Positions 35,143 to 44,894 of a DNA stretch of 64,000 nucleotides are shown one piece after another. Source of the stretch: Capsulimonas corticalis (GTDB lineage: Bacteria > Armatimonadota > Armatimonadia > Armatimonadales > Capsulimonadaceae); contig NZ_AP025739.1 in assembly GCF_003574315.2 (NCBI RefSeq), forward strand, positions 7,068,001 through 7,132,000. The letters are read 5' to 3'. Numbering within the stretch: the first letter of the stretch is position 1; every line of letters begins with the position of its first letter. The translations under genes were made by a program, and so were the position numbers. Under the pieces are notes generated by a model that worked only from the letters and a program-made list of their open reading frames with translations, had not been told where the DNA came from and did no database searches.

Positions 35143-36341
35143 ATGACAACTTTCATGTTCGCGACCGGAATTGAGAACAGCTATCCTACGATCAAGCTGC
35201 CGGACGGAAGCGTCAAGCGCGTGGACGAAATGGAGAAATGCGGCCACTACGAGCGCTGGCGTGAGGATTTCCAGCTGGTCAAAGAGATGGGGATCCGATA
35301 CTTGCGCTACGGCCCTCCCTTTACAAGGTTCATCTCGGGCCGGGGCGCTACGACTGGAGCTTTGTCGACGAAACGTTCAACGCCATGCGTGAGATGGGCA
35401 TCGAGCCAATCACGGACCTCTGTCACTTTGGCGTGCCCGATTGGATCGGCGGCTTCGACAACAACGATTGGCCGCAGTATTTCGCGGAGTACGCGCGCGC
35501 TTTCACCAAGCGATATCCCTGGGTTCGCTACTATACTCCAGTCAACGAAATCTTCGCCGCCGCCGAGTTCTCCGGCCAGTTCGGCTGGTGGAACGAGCGC
35601 GGACAAAGCGACCGCAGTTTCGTCCAGGCTCTGCATAACCTGTGCAAGGCCAACGTGCTGGCGATGCGCGCGATCCTAGAAACGCGGGGCGACGCCGTCG
35701 TCATTCAAAGCGAATCCTCCGAATACTTTCACCCCGAGGGGCCAAGTGTTCTGGCGCAGGCGAATGTCCTCAATGAAAAGCGATTTCTCTCTCTGGATCT
35801 GACCTACGGACACCCGGTCAATGAAGTCATGTACGAGTATCTCATGGACAACGGCCTCACTCGCGAGCAGTACCACTGGTTTAAAGAACATCACGTGAAG
35901 GCCAACTGCGTGATGGGAAACGATTATTACGTGACCAATGAGCATCTGGTACACGAAGATGGGAGCACGTCTGGGGCGGGAGAGATCTTCGGCTACTACG
36001 TAATCACGCACCAGTACTACCAGCGTTACCGCCTGCCAGTGATGCACACCGAGACGAATCTTCAGGACAGCGAGCGCGCTCCGGGCTGGCTGCGCAAGGA
36101 ATGGGCCAATCTTTTCCGGCTGCGTCAGGACGGTGTTCCGATCGTCGGGTTCACCTGGTACAGCCTCACGGATCAGGTCGATTGGGACAGTGCGCTGCGT
36201 GATGACAAAGGCAGCGTCAACCCGGTCGGTCTGTACGATCTAGACCGAAGAATACGTCCGGTCGGCGAGGAGTACCGTAAACTGATCCGGCAATGGCGAG
36301 ACATCCTGCCAACAGGCGTCTACAGTTTAAACTTGACATAG
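35143..36341 (+). pseudogene. GH1-like family (clan GH-A) glycoside hydrolase, one-base frameshift
   Basis: Starting MTTFMFATGIENSYPTIKLP (ATG 35143, ribosome site GGGAAGAGGCAGCC), the frame is conserved to RYLRYGPPF. It then breaks near 35321 where CCCTTTACAAGG lacks one T. With that T it reads YKVHLGPGRYDWSFVDETFN and joins the long frame through DLCHFGVPDWIGGF, YTPVNEIFAAAEF (acid/base glutamate) and PVMHTETNLQDSE (nucleophile glutamate), ending at 36341. A TIM-barrel family-1-type glycosidase is indicated. As read, the first part stops at 35679 and the rest would need an internal start. Such a homopolymer loss is also a common sequencing error. Confidence 0.8.
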
Positions 36342-36391
36342 TGAAACCGGCCGGAAGCCAAAACCTCGCAAGACAGCAGGGACATGAATTT

Positions 36392-37819
36392 ATGGAACAC
36401 AAAAAAACGGGCACAGCGCTGGCCGCGCTGCTGGCGGCAGGCGCATGCGCGGCCTACAGTTACGGGCGGATGCAAAAGCGACGGCGTGAGGTTCAGTCTA
36501 TTCCGAAGGGCGCAAAGATCGTGATTTTAGGAGCCGGATTCGCCGGCATTCATGTGGCGCGGGAGTTGATGCGGCTCATACCGCCGGAGAAGAACGCGGA
36601 CATCGTGCTGGTCGATCAAAACGATTTTCTCCTATTTACCCCAATGCTGACGGAAACAGCAGGCGGAAGCGTCGACGCGCAGCATATTGTCGCGCGTATC
36701 CGGAATATGGCGCCGGGCGTTCGCTTCCAGCAGGGACGCGTGACCAGCGTAGACCTGGAAACAAAGCGTGTAACGATCGAAGTCGGGGGCGAAGACGGTA
36801 TTCCTGCGGCGATGCGCGATCTCGAAGCGGACCATCTGGTGATCGCCTTGGGCTCCTGCTCCAACTTTCGCGGCACACCCGGGGTTCAGGAACACGCGCT
36901 AACGGTCAAGACGGTCGGCGACGCCGCAGCGATTCGAGGCCGCATTGAGGCGCTGCTGGAGCGGGCAACCGACGAGCCGGACGAGGAAATACGCCGGGCG
37001 CTGCTCACCATTGTCGTCGCCGGTGGAGGTTACTCTGGGGTCGAGACCATGGCGGCGGTGAACGACCTGCTGCGCGACAGCATGCGTGACTACCCCACCC
37101 TGAAGCCGGCGCAGGCCCGGACGATCCTCATGGATCTCGGCGACCGGCTGCTGCCCGAGCTTGGCGAAAAACTGGCATCTTACGCGCAGCGCGAGCTGGA
37201 GCATCGCGGCGTCGCCGTGCGCCTGAAGACCGGGATCACCGGCGCGGGCGACGGTTATGTGGAGATCAAGGGAGGCGAAAGAATTGCGTCGCATACGTTG
37301 ATCTGGGCGGCGGGGGTAAAGCCTAGTCCCATCGTGGAGGCGCTTGACATCACGCAAGGCCGGCATGGCGGCATCATCGTCGACGGTTCGTGCGCCGCTC
37401 AGGGCCGCCCAGGCGTCTGGGCTTTAGGCGACTGCGCCGAAATCCCCCATCCGGATGGCAAGGGAACATACGCCCCGACCGCACAAAACGCAATGCGAGA
37501 GGGAACCTTGACGGCGCGAAACATTGTGGCGGCCTTGCGCGGCGAGCCGACCAAACCATTCGTTTACACGCCAATGGGGGAGATGGCCTTAGTTGGCCGA
37601 TACACGGGTGTGGCGCGCGTCTTTGGCCTGCAATTCTCCGGGCCGCTGGCCTGGGCGATGTGGCGGTGCGTTTACCTGGCCAAGATGCCGGGACTAGGCA
37701 AGCGGGCTCGGATTTTGGCGGACTGGACTCTGGACGCCATATTTGGGCGAGAGGGCGCCGATTCGATCGCGACGCGAGGAGCTCGAAAATTGGAAGCGCC
37801 AGGCGCGTATGAAGACTGA
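36392..37819 (+). CDS. Type II NADH:quinone dehydrogenase-like FAD oxidoreductase
   Basis: A 475-residue protein with an N-terminal hydrophobic segment (TALAALLAAGACAAYSYG). FAD-binding site IVILGAGFAGIHVARELM, NAD-binding site VVAGGGYSGVETMAAVND, ALGDCAEIPHPDGKGTYAPTAQNA (FAD C-terminal motif) and a final hydrophobic region typical of NDH-2. It oxidises NADH and reduces quinone without pumping protons, feeding the ACIII/cbb3 chain. ATG 36392 is in front of the helix. Its end is followed by the Cu-ATPase remnant on the opposite strand. Confidence 0.85.
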   Translation: MEHKKTGTALAALLAAGACAAYSYGRMQKRRREVQSIPKGAKIVILGAGFAGIHVARELMRLIPPEKNADIVLVDQNDFLLFTPMLTETAGGSVDAQHIVARIRNMAPGVRFQQGRVTSVDLETKRVTIEVGGEDGIPAAMRDLEADHLVIALGSCSNFRGTPGVQEHALTVKTVGDAAAIRGRIEALLERATDEPDEEIRRALLTIVVAGGGYSGVETMAAVNDLLRDSMRDYPTLKPAQARTILMDLGDRLLPELGEKLASYAQRELEHRGVAVRLKTGITGAGDGYVEIKGGERIASHTLIWAAGVKPSPIVEALDITQGRHGGIIVDGSCAAQGRPGVWALGDCAEIPHPDGKGTYAPTAQNAMREGTLTARNIVAALRGEPTKPFVYTPMGEMALVGRYTGVARVFGLQFSGPLAWAMWRCVYLAKMPGLGKRARILADWTLDAIFGREGADSIATRGARKLEAPGAYED

Positions 37820-37841
37820 TCTTCAGACAGCGGACTAAAAA

Positions 37842-39457
37842 TTATAGTTTTGCATTCTTTAACCTTAATGCGTTCCCAATGACTGAGATGGAGCTCAAGC
37901 TCATCGCGGCGCCGGCGATGACCGGACTGAGCAGCCAGCCAAAGAACGGATAAAGCACCCCGGCCGCAATGGGAATTCCCAGGGCGTTTTAGAGAAATGC
38001 AAAGAACAAATTCTGCCGGATATTGCGCATGGTGGCGAGCCCGAGCCGGATGGCCTGGGAAATGCCGCGGAGGTCGCCTCGCACAAGTGTGACGCCCGCG
38101 CTTTCCATCGCCACTTCGGCTCCCGCGCCCATGGCGATTCCAACATCCGCCGCGCTGAGGGCGGGAGCGTCATTGACGCCGTCGCCGGCCATCGCGACAC
38201 GTTCGCCTTCGTAAAGAAGTTTGTTGATATAAGCCACTTTCCCAGCAGGCTGAAGGTCCGCCTCTACCCCGTCAAGGCCGAGTTGCTTCGCGACGGCGTC
38301 GGCGGTGCGGCGATTGTCCCCCGTAAGCATAATGAGTTTTAACCCAAGCGCGTGAAGGCTCTGAACGGCTTCGACGCTGCTGGATTTGATCGGGTCGGCG
38401 ACCGCGAGGATTCCCGCTGGTTTGCCATCAATGGCGACAAAAATCGTGGTCTTGCCATCCTCTTGAAGTTTCGTGACCAGAGCTTCAAGCGGCTCCAAGC
38501 CCATGACTTTTTCGGCGCGCAGAAAATCTGGTTTACCGACCATGACGATGCGGCTGGCGACGCTTCCAGCGACGCCGCCCGACGTCACCGAACGAAAGTC
38601 CATTACGCTGTCCAGTGTGAGACCTCGATCTATCGCGCCCTCCACAATGGCGTCGGCAAGCGGGTGCTCGCTGTTTTGCTCAAGGGAAGCGGCGATTTGA
38701 AGGAGAGATTCTGACGTGAAACCATCGGCGGGCAGAACATCCATGAGCCTGGGCTTACCTTCCGTGAGCGTCCCTGTTTTGTCCAGAACGAGCGTGGTGA
38801 CTTTTTCCAAACGTTCCAGTACTTCGGCGTTTTTCACGAGCACGCCCTCCCTCGCCCCGCGCCCGACACCGATCATAATCGACATGGGTGTCGCCAGCCC
38901 CAGCGCGCACGGACATGCGACGATCAGAACCGCGACTGCATTGATCATGGCGTGCGCGAGCTTCGGCTCCGGCCCAAGCCACATCCAGGCGACGAAGGTG
39001 AGCAGCGCAATCGCCAGGACGACTGGGACAAAGATGGCCGCGACTTTGTCGGCCACTCCCTGAATAGGCGCGCGGTTGCGCTGCGCCTGGGCAACCATTC
39101 CCATGATCTGACCAAGCATCGTGTCGTTGCCGACCCGCTCGGCGCGCATCACGAAACTTCCCAGGCCGTTGACCGTGCCGCCGGTCACTTTCCCGCCGGC
39201 GGACTTCTCCACTGGGATCGGTTCGCCGGTGACCATGGACTCCTCCACGCTGGAATGACCTTCGACGACCACGCCGTCCACGGGCGTCTTGCCGCCGGGG
39301 AGAACTCGCAGGAGATCCCCGACTTTCACCTGATTGAGCGCAACATCTTCATCACCTTCCAAAGTCACTCGCCACGCGGTAGGCCGAGCAGCGCTTTGAT
39401 GGTGCCGCCAGTACAGCTGCGGGCTCTGAGTTCGAGCACCTGGCCGAGCGCGGGTCT
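37842..39457 (-). pseudogene. Copper-transporting P1B-type ATPase (CopA-like), N-terminally cut at the IS and with internal stop
   Basis: The body is typical: GEPIPVEKS (TGE actuator), [12 protein letters not shown] (CPC), [13 protein letters not shown] (phosphorylation site), [10 protein letters not shown] (HP motif), [20 protein letters not shown]. After NLFFAFL an in-frame TAA at 37991-37989 replaces the codon for the tyrosine of the copper-binding YN motif, and [18 protein letters not shown] to [13 protein letters not shown] continues to 37842 (the last helix set). At the 5' end, the frame shifts near 39383, and an actuator-domain fragment ([11 protein letters not shown]) runs into the IS256 element at 39458. 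Metal-binding domains and the first four helices are missing; beyond the IS the sequence is unrelated. Confidence 0.9.
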
Positions 39458-39462
39458 GTCAA

Positions 39463-39479
39463 GTAAACTATGCTTTTGC
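39463..39479. repeat. Left inverted repeat of IS256-family element, internally deleted
   Basis: GTAAACTA followed directly by TGCTTTTGC. The matching right repeat has five more bases (AAGTG) between these halves. Confidence 0.75.
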
Positions 39480-39487
39480 TTTGAGAA

Positions 39488-40813
39488 TTAGTCGTTGAGT
39501 TTGCCCCGTCCCTCGAAAACAATCGATAGTTGCGTCAGGATTTGCCCCCAGTGGGCGATCCGCATCGTCCATTTGCGCTGAACGTCGCGCGTTACCAGAA
39601 ACAGCATATTGAGCAGCGACTGATCCGTGGGAAACACGCTCTTGCCTTTGGTCACCTTGCGGAGCTGGCGGTTGTAGCCTTCGATCATGTTCGTCGTGTA
39701 CATCACTTTGCGAAGCTCGGGAGCGAACCCGAAGAACGTGGAAAGCTCCGCCCAATTCCTGCGCCAGGGAGCCACGGCCAGCGGATAAGTCTTGCCCCAC
39801 TCCTGCTCGAACCGACCCAAAGCGACCAGAGCCAACGTTTGCGAAGCCGAAGTATAGATCGCGCGCATCGACGCCACGACCGCTTTAGCATCCTTGTAGG
39901 AGACGTAGCGAAGACTATTGCGCACCTGATGGACGATGCACTTCTGGATCAGGGCGCTCGGATAGACCGCCGCAATGGCTTCCGAGAAACCCGTCAGGTT
40001 GTCCGTGCAACAGATCAGGATGTCTTCGGTTCCACGGCTCTGGATTTCGGAAAGAGTGGACAGCCAGAACTTCGCGCTCTCCGCCTCACCGATCCAGATG
40101 CCCAGCACGTCTTTCATGCCATCCAGATCGACGCCGATCATAATGTAAGCCGCTTTGCTAATGATCCGTCCGTCCTGGCGAACCTTGAAGTGGATCGCAT
40201 CCAGAAAAACCAGGGCATAGATAGGAGCGAGCGGGCGGCTCTGCCATACCTGGATCAGCAATAGAACTTTATCGGTGAAATTACTGATGAATGTGGGCGA
40301 GACTTCGATCCCGTAGAGGTGCTCCAAATGGTCATGAGTATCGCGGGTGCTCATCCGTTTGGCGTAGAGCGCCAGGATTTGGTCTTCGATGCCCGTGACC
40401 GTTTTCTGCCGCTTCTTGACGATCTCAGGCTCGAACTCGGCTTCACGGTCGCGCGGCACGGACAGGGAAATGTCGCCATATTCGCTGCGCACTTTCTTGC
40501 CGCCATAACCATTGCGGCGATTGTTAGAGCCAAGAAGATTGGAAGCCGATTTTGTCGGCTCATTCTCGATCGAAGCATTGCAGGGCGAGGATTTGCCATT
40601 TTTCTCGTATCCCAGATGATGATCCATCTCGCCTTCGAGCATCGCCTGGAGCGCCTGACCGAACAAATCTTTCAAAGCGGACTGAACATCCTCGACCAAC
40701 CGAAGATTGCCATCGTGGATGAACTGCTTGACCTGATCCTTCGAAAAGAGACTATTCTGATAAATCTGATCGGCCTTCGTAACGCGCTTGGGTTTGGGAA
40801 CTTTGTCTACCAT
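39488..40813 (-). CDS. IS256-family DDE transposase
   Basis: A 441-residue transposase with the DDE signature: LDAIHFK (first D), CTDNLTGFSEAI (second D) and TTNMIEGYNRQ (E). The IS256 zinc-finger-like motif region and the C-terminal SLLNMLFLVTRDVQRKWTMRI are typical. It is full length with no internal stop, so the element may still be able to move if its short left repeat is functional. N-terminus: MVDKVPKPKRVTKADQIYQN. Confidence 0.95.
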   Translation of the reverse strand: MVDKVPKPKRVTKADQIYQNSLFSKDQVKQFIHDGNLRLVEDVQSALKDLFGQALQAMLEGEMDHHLGYEKNGKSSPCNASIENEPTKSASNLLGSNNRRNGYGGKKVRSEYGDISLSVPRDREAEFEPEIVKKRQKTVTGIEDQILALYAKRMSTRDTHDHLEHLYGIEVSPTFISNFTDKVLLLIQVWQSRPLAPIYALVFLDAIHFKVRQDGRIISKAAYIMIGVDLDGMKDVLGIWIGEAESAKFWLSTLSEIQSRGTEDILICCTDNLTGFSEAIAAVYPSALIQKCIVHQVRNSLRYVSYKDAKAVVASMRAIYTSASQTLALVALGRFEQEWGKTYPLAVAPWRRNWAELSTFFGFAPELRKVMYTTNMIEGYNRQLRKVTKGKSVFPTDQSLLNMLFLVTRDVQRKWTMRIAHWGQILTQLSIVFEGRGKLND

Positions 40814-40861
40814 CGTGTGCCTGCCCTTCTTGCTCTATTATGAAGCAAATTTGAAGTCTAG

Positions 40862-40883
40862 GCAAAAGCACACTTTAGTTTAC
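40862..40883. repeat. Right inverted repeat of IS256-family element
   Basis: On the minus strand the repeat opens GTAAACTAAAGTG and continues TGCTTTTGC. It has the five bases that the left copy lacks. Confidence 0.75.
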
Positions 40884-41034
40884 ACTCCCTTATTCAGTGT
40901 TGCATTGGTTCATTATGATTTCCTCAAAACTTCGCGATCGGATATAAATTGATCTTCATTCACATGTAAGTCCTATTCAATTGGAATACTAGCTTGCCGA
41001 TCCAGAGCCAGTATTACACTCCTTACCGCCGTCA

Positions 41035-42429
41035 TCATAACGCCCGCGCCGACTTTCCTGATCGAAAGTGCGCTTCGATCTGTTCGAGAGTCTTGCCCTT
41101 CGTCTCCGGCACTAGATAAAATGCAAAGAACCATGCAACCAGGCTGATACCGCCGAACAGCCAGAAAGTGGCCGGTTTACCAAGGCTGTGGGTGAGCGTC
41201 AAAAACGACACGGCGACGAGTAAGTTGGCGCTCCAGTTGGCGACCGTACCAACGCTCATCGCGCTGCCACGGATATTTAGGGGATAAATCTCGGAGAGAA
41301 GCAGCCAGAAGACCGGCCCCAGCCCTACCGCGAACGAACCGACGTACACCATGAGGCTCACCACGGCGATCCATCCCAGGCAGCCGGACAGCTTCGGAAG
41401 CGCAAACGCTAGTCCCAATGCGATGAGGCTGAGCGTCATTCCCGCGAGGCTGACCAGCAGGAGCGGACGGCGTCCAACCCGGTCGATGAGCTGCATCGCC
41501 ACGACGGTGAATATGACGTTGACGATCCCCACACCGACGCTTGCGAGAATCGCCATGGAAGTCGAAGATAACCCCGCGAACTTAAAAATGGTCGGGGCGT
41601 AATAAATGACTGTGTTGATGCCGGTAATTTGCTGCAGAACCGCCAGTCCGATACCCACAATCATTGCCGAACGTAAGAGTGGCCTGAGCAACTCAGACCA
41701 GTTTGCCTTTTGCTGTCCCACACTCTTCTGAATATCTCTGAGTTCGCCCTCGACCTGTTCTGACCTGCGGATTAGCTTGAGCACATCGCGGGCCTCATCC
41801 AGGCGTCCGCGCGTGACAAGCCATCGCGGACTGTTGGGAATAAACAGAAGCCCGATGCCGAACGCGGCGGCCGGGATGACCGCCAGCGCAAACATCCACC
41901 GCCACGCCTCTGCCGCCGCAAACGCGTAGTCGACGGCATAGGAGATGACGATGCCGACGGTAAGAGCGACCTGATTGATGGCGACAAGTCTGCCCCGGAT
42001 TTCGACCGGCGCGATCTCCGAGATGTAAAGCGGCGCGACAAACGACGCGACGCCGATGGAGGCACCGGCAACGAGTCGGGCGGCGATCAGCCACAGGACG
42101 CCTGGCGCCAGAGCCGCGCTGACGGCACCGATCGCGAAAACGATAGCAGCGGCAATCAGCAGTCTGCGCCGGCCAAGTCGGTCGGCTAGCAATCCTCCGC
42201 CAGCGGCGCCGACAAGTGAGCCCAGTAACACCGAACTGACAACGATCTCCTCCATCCCTGGGGACAGATGGAATTCTTTCTTGATAAACAGGATCGCTCC
42301 GGAGATTACGCCGATGTCGTATCCAAACAGCATGCCGCCAAGCGCCGCGACAGCGGTGGCAAGATAGACCAAACGCATCCCGTGCGCCTGAGGCTTGGTC
42401 GCGACAAGGTTCTGAGTCTTACTCGCCAT
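41035..42429 (-). CDS. Sugar-porter (MFS) transporter
   Basis: A ~464-residue MFS sugar porter with twelve helices. Signatures: GGMLFGYDIGVISGA (helix 1), LADRLGRRRLL (first RXGRR loop), PLYISEIAPVEIRGRLVAINQ (PESPR-region), VLQQITGINTVIYYAPTIF (QQxxGxN), IDRVGRRPLLLV, PVFWLLLSEIYPLNIRGSAMS and the final VPETKGKTLEQIE. It imports hexoses or related sugars with protons. ATG 42429 is chosen over a start eight codons earlier, which reads implausible sequence. It is intact. The GH15 and GH1-like genes make sugar uptake likely. Confidence 0.93.
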   Translation of the reverse strand: MASKTQNLVATKPQAHGMRLVYLATAVAALGGMLFGYDIGVISGAILFIKKEFHLSPGMEEIVVSSVLLGSLVGAAGGGLLADRLGRRRLLIAAAIVFAIGAVSAALAPGVLWLIAARLVAGASIGVASFVAPLYISEIAPVEIRGRLVAINQVALTVGIVISYAVDYAFAAAEAWRWMFALAVIPAAAFGIGLLFIPNSPRWLVTRGRLDEARDVLKLIRRSEQVEGELRDIQKSVGQQKANWSELLRPLLRSAMIVGIGLAVLQQITGINTVIYYAPTIFKFAGLSSTSMAILASVGVGIVNVIFTVVAMQLIDRVGRRPLLLVSLAGMTLSLIALGLAFALPKLSGCLGWIAVVSLMVYVGSFAVGLGPVFWLLLSEIYPLNIRGSAMSVGTVANWSANLLVAVSFLTLTHSLGKPATFWLFGGISLVAWFFAFYLVPETKGKTLEQIEAHFRSGKSARAL

Positions 42430-42508
42430 TGGCCTCGCTCCTTTCCGCGGCAACGGATGTATTGCTCTGTAAAGAGATTATCCTGACCACAAAGTGCGCG
42501 CCTTCCCA

Positions 42509-43012
42509 TTATGAGGAGCCCGCCGAATTTTCAAGTAGCATTCGGTCGAGCTTCAGGGCGAGTTGTATAATCAGGGCATGCTGATCGGAGAAGTTGGTTG
42601 CGACTACGATCTTGGCTTGTGCGGTTTCCTGTTTCAGCCCGGCGAGAGCAGTTGAGTCAAGGCCCGCGCTCGCGGCATGCACGCTACTGAGGGATTTCGC
42701 AGCCTTCTGCATGTCACTATTCGCCGTGCCGAAGTTCCTGCTATCCAGATCCGTTGCCGCGCGATAGACCGAGCCACGGGCAGCCATAAGATGAGCGCGG
42801 CTGTCCGCCGCAACGAGCTACGTTCGGACTGATTGCAATTGAGTCTCGTAAGCGGACTTCTGGGCGTTCATCGCCCCTCGCCCTTGGACCGCGCCAGCGA
42901 AGTAACATAATATCGCAACGAGAGCGGCAAGTTCGAATCCCATGAGTGTTCTATGCCGGTTAAGGAAATCGAATACCTTTTGAGGCCCGGTTTCTGTTTG
43001 ATCGTTGTTCAT
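42509..43012 (-). pseudogene. Membrane-anchored helical protein interrupted by an in-frame TAG
   Basis: ATG 43012 (ribosome site AGGATAAAC) opens a frame with one transmembrane helix (LMGFELAALVAILCYFAGAV) and a helical region, then TAG at 42820-42818. In the same frame it continues LVAADSRAHLMAARGSVYRA and on to LKLDRMLLENSAGSS at 42509. The second part is alpha-helical and looks like an extracytoplasmic sensor-type helical bundle. CAG to TAG is the simplest one-base origin. As read, the downstream piece would start at ATG 42787. Family not recognised. Confidence 0.65.
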
Positions 43013-43126
43013 GTTTATCCTATTACTTATGCTAAAACATCCGTCCGACGACGATCCTATATCTCATTCACGCTGCTGGTGTCGGCACAAACGACACCGG
43101 CCTATCTGTCTGTGAGACGCCAAGCG

Positions 43127-43366
43127 CTAGCTTAACTCATTGTCGCTGAGGTATGCGTGTTCAGAAAGTTCCGACCACGCCGGGGATTTCGGCGCGTATA
43201 CGGCTACGCGGCCGTCAAGCGAGGCGGGCAGGACATCGGCCCGCGTCAGCACGATCAGCCTTCCCGTTTCTATTTCAACATAGGATCCAGCAGGCGCAAG
43301 CGTGCCAGCGGTGATCGTAGTTTCGATGTCTCCAAGCTCGAAACGCTTCGAAGTGTAGATTGACAA
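43127..43366 (-). CDS. Small hypothetical protein
   Basis: 79 residues reading MSIYTSKRFELGDIETTITA from a TTG start at 43366, with AGGAG eight bases upstream, a convincing ribosome site that decides the start. No family recognised. The sequence is beta-rich (TITAGTLAPAGSYVEIETGRLIVLT) with an acidic end. It lies between the disrupted helical protein and the SpoIIE phosphatase. Confidence 0.5.
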   Translation of the reverse strand: MSIYTSKRFELGDIETTITAGTLAPAGSYVEIETGRLIVLTRADVLPASLDGRVAVYAPKSPAWSELSEHAYLSDNELS

Positions 43367-43540
43367 TGCGGTTCTCCTAATAGCTAGACAGAGTCAAGCT
43401 GGTCTCACAGCTCACAACTAGTTCTGCGGCGATGCAACCGTGATATTCGCTTCCCGAACGTCCTGCACGAGATGGAATCAGTCCAGGTCATTCTGAACCT
43501 GCATAGTGAAGCGTATTTCGGTCGCGCCATAAAAAGTCAT

Positions 43541-44776
43541 TTATTGACGACGGGCGAGCAACAGACAAACATCGTCGCGCAAGTGGCCACCGGCGAATTC
43601 CCGTGCGCCGTCATAAATGGATCGGATCAGGTCGAGTGATGAGGCGTGCGGTCCGCCCTTTTCCGCAAGCGCCGCCATCCCCGCGATACCTAAAAACGAA
43701 AGTCCACGCCGCGCCTCAGTAATTCCATCGGTCGCCATCAAAACTGTCTCCCTAGGCGCAAGCAGGCGACTGGCCAAAATATATGTCTCGTCCGACTTGA
43801 CGCCAAGAGGCATGCCTCGGCACTCAATCTGCTCCACCGCGCCGCTCGCCCGCAAGATCAGAGTAGCCTCAGCGCCGGCTGAGGAGAATCGGGCTTCACC
43901 GGTGGCGATATTCACGACGACCAGAGCCAGGATAATGAACGTTTCCTCGTTATTCTTATCGAGCCGGTGCGTTTCGCGAACGATTTCGTTGAGATGGGCC
44001 AGGGCAATCTCCGGAGAATGATATTCATGCAGGAAAGCGCGCAGTGCATATTTGACCTCAGCCGTGCGCCCAGCGGCGAACAACCCCTTGCCTGACACGT
44101 CACCGACAACCAGCGCGACCTCGCACTCACTCAAGGCGAAGGCGTCAAAAAAGTCGCCGCCAACCTCTGCTTCGTGAAGCGCCGCCTCATAGAGCGTCTC
44201 TACCAAGAGTCCGGGAAACTTACCTGATGGGGACGACTGCAGCATGGCGCGCTGCAGCGTCGCGGCGATGCGTTCGTTTTTGGTGGCGGTGGCGACGAGT
44301 TCAGCTTCCGCCTTCTTTCGGTGGGTAATGTCGCGGATATTGCACTGAATTACCGTTTCGCTGCCTTCCTGGTAGAGATTGCTAACGAACTCCACTTGAC
44401 GTGTCTCAGATCCTCGAAACACCAGAGGCAAATTCTCGTACCGGATAGAACCATGCTGTTTCAATTTTTGAAAAGCGTCTCGACTGGCTTTCTGGTCCTT
44501 GATCAGACCGATCTCCCAGAGTTCCTTGCCCAGCAGCTCATCATGAGAGTAGCCTAGCAGCTCGGTCATGAAGGGGTTAGCGTCGGTAATCCGCCCATGA
44601 TCGGCTTCTAGCAACAGGATGCCGTCGCGAGCCGCCTCAAAGAGACGCCGGTATCGCAGTTCCGAGACCTTCAAGGCATCCGTGCTGGTCTCCGCCGTAG
44701 CCAGCGTCGGGTGGGTGTCCAAGGCAAACGGCGCGCCGCAGGACAGATCATTCGATATTGTGGGCGGGTCGATCAT
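43541..44776 (-). CDS. PAS-domain SpoIIE-type protein phosphatase
   Basis: 411 residues. A PAS domain (residues ~40-155: RYRRLFEAARDGILLLEADHG, ITDANPFMTELLGYSHDELLG, ending VIQCNIRDITHRKKAEAEL) precedes a PP2C-like SpoIIE domain: AALHEAEVGGDFFDAFAL, VVGDVSGKGLFAA, FSSAGAEATLIL, VLMATDGITEARRG, and a final HLRDDVCLLLARR. The conserved Asp pairs bind Mn/Mg. Such proteins dephosphorylate anti-sigma antagonists or act through unknown partners. The PAS segment is close to those at 51 and 52.7 kb. ATG 44776 is chosen; a TTG two codons upstream is possible. Confidence 0.9.
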   Translation of the reverse strand: MIDPPTISNDLSCGAPFALDTHPTLATAETSTDALKVSELRYRRLFEAARDGILLLEADHGRITDANPFMTELLGYSHDELLGKELWEIGLIKDQKASRDAFQKLKQHGSIRYENLPLVFRGSETRQVEFVSNLYQEGSETVIQCNIRDITHRKKAEAELVATATKNERIAATLQRAMLQSSPSGKFPGLLVETLYEAALHEAEVGGDFFDAFALSECEVALVVGDVSGKGLFAAGRTAEVKYALRAFLHEYHSPEIALAHLNEIVRETHRLDKNNEETFIILALVVVNIATGEARFSSAGAEATLILRASGAVEQIECRGMPLGVKSDETYILASRLLAPRETVLMATDGITEARRGLSFLGIAGMAALAEKGGPHASSLDLIRSIYDGAREFAGGHLRDDVCLLLARRQ

Positions 44777-44894
44777 AGCCAAAATTTCTGTTTTCTGCCG
44801 CTCGATTGCGGCTGGTATAGAAGGTCACCGCCCGAACCACGACATTCGGCGCGCTCTGTCTGAACACCCACGCATCGCCGATGATGAGAATTTT

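Larger units (their letters stand above)
39458..40888. mobile_element. IS256-family insertion sequence
   Basis: An ~1.43-kb element with one intact transposase gene. The right end has GTAAACTAAAGTGTGCTTTTGC reading inward (40883 to 40862, on the minus strand); the left end has GTAAACTA and TGCTTTTGC at 39463-39479 with the five bases AAGTG missing. Ends are estimated from these inverted repeats. No target duplication was seen in the flanks, and the ATPase does not resume on the right side. Confidence 0.8.
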
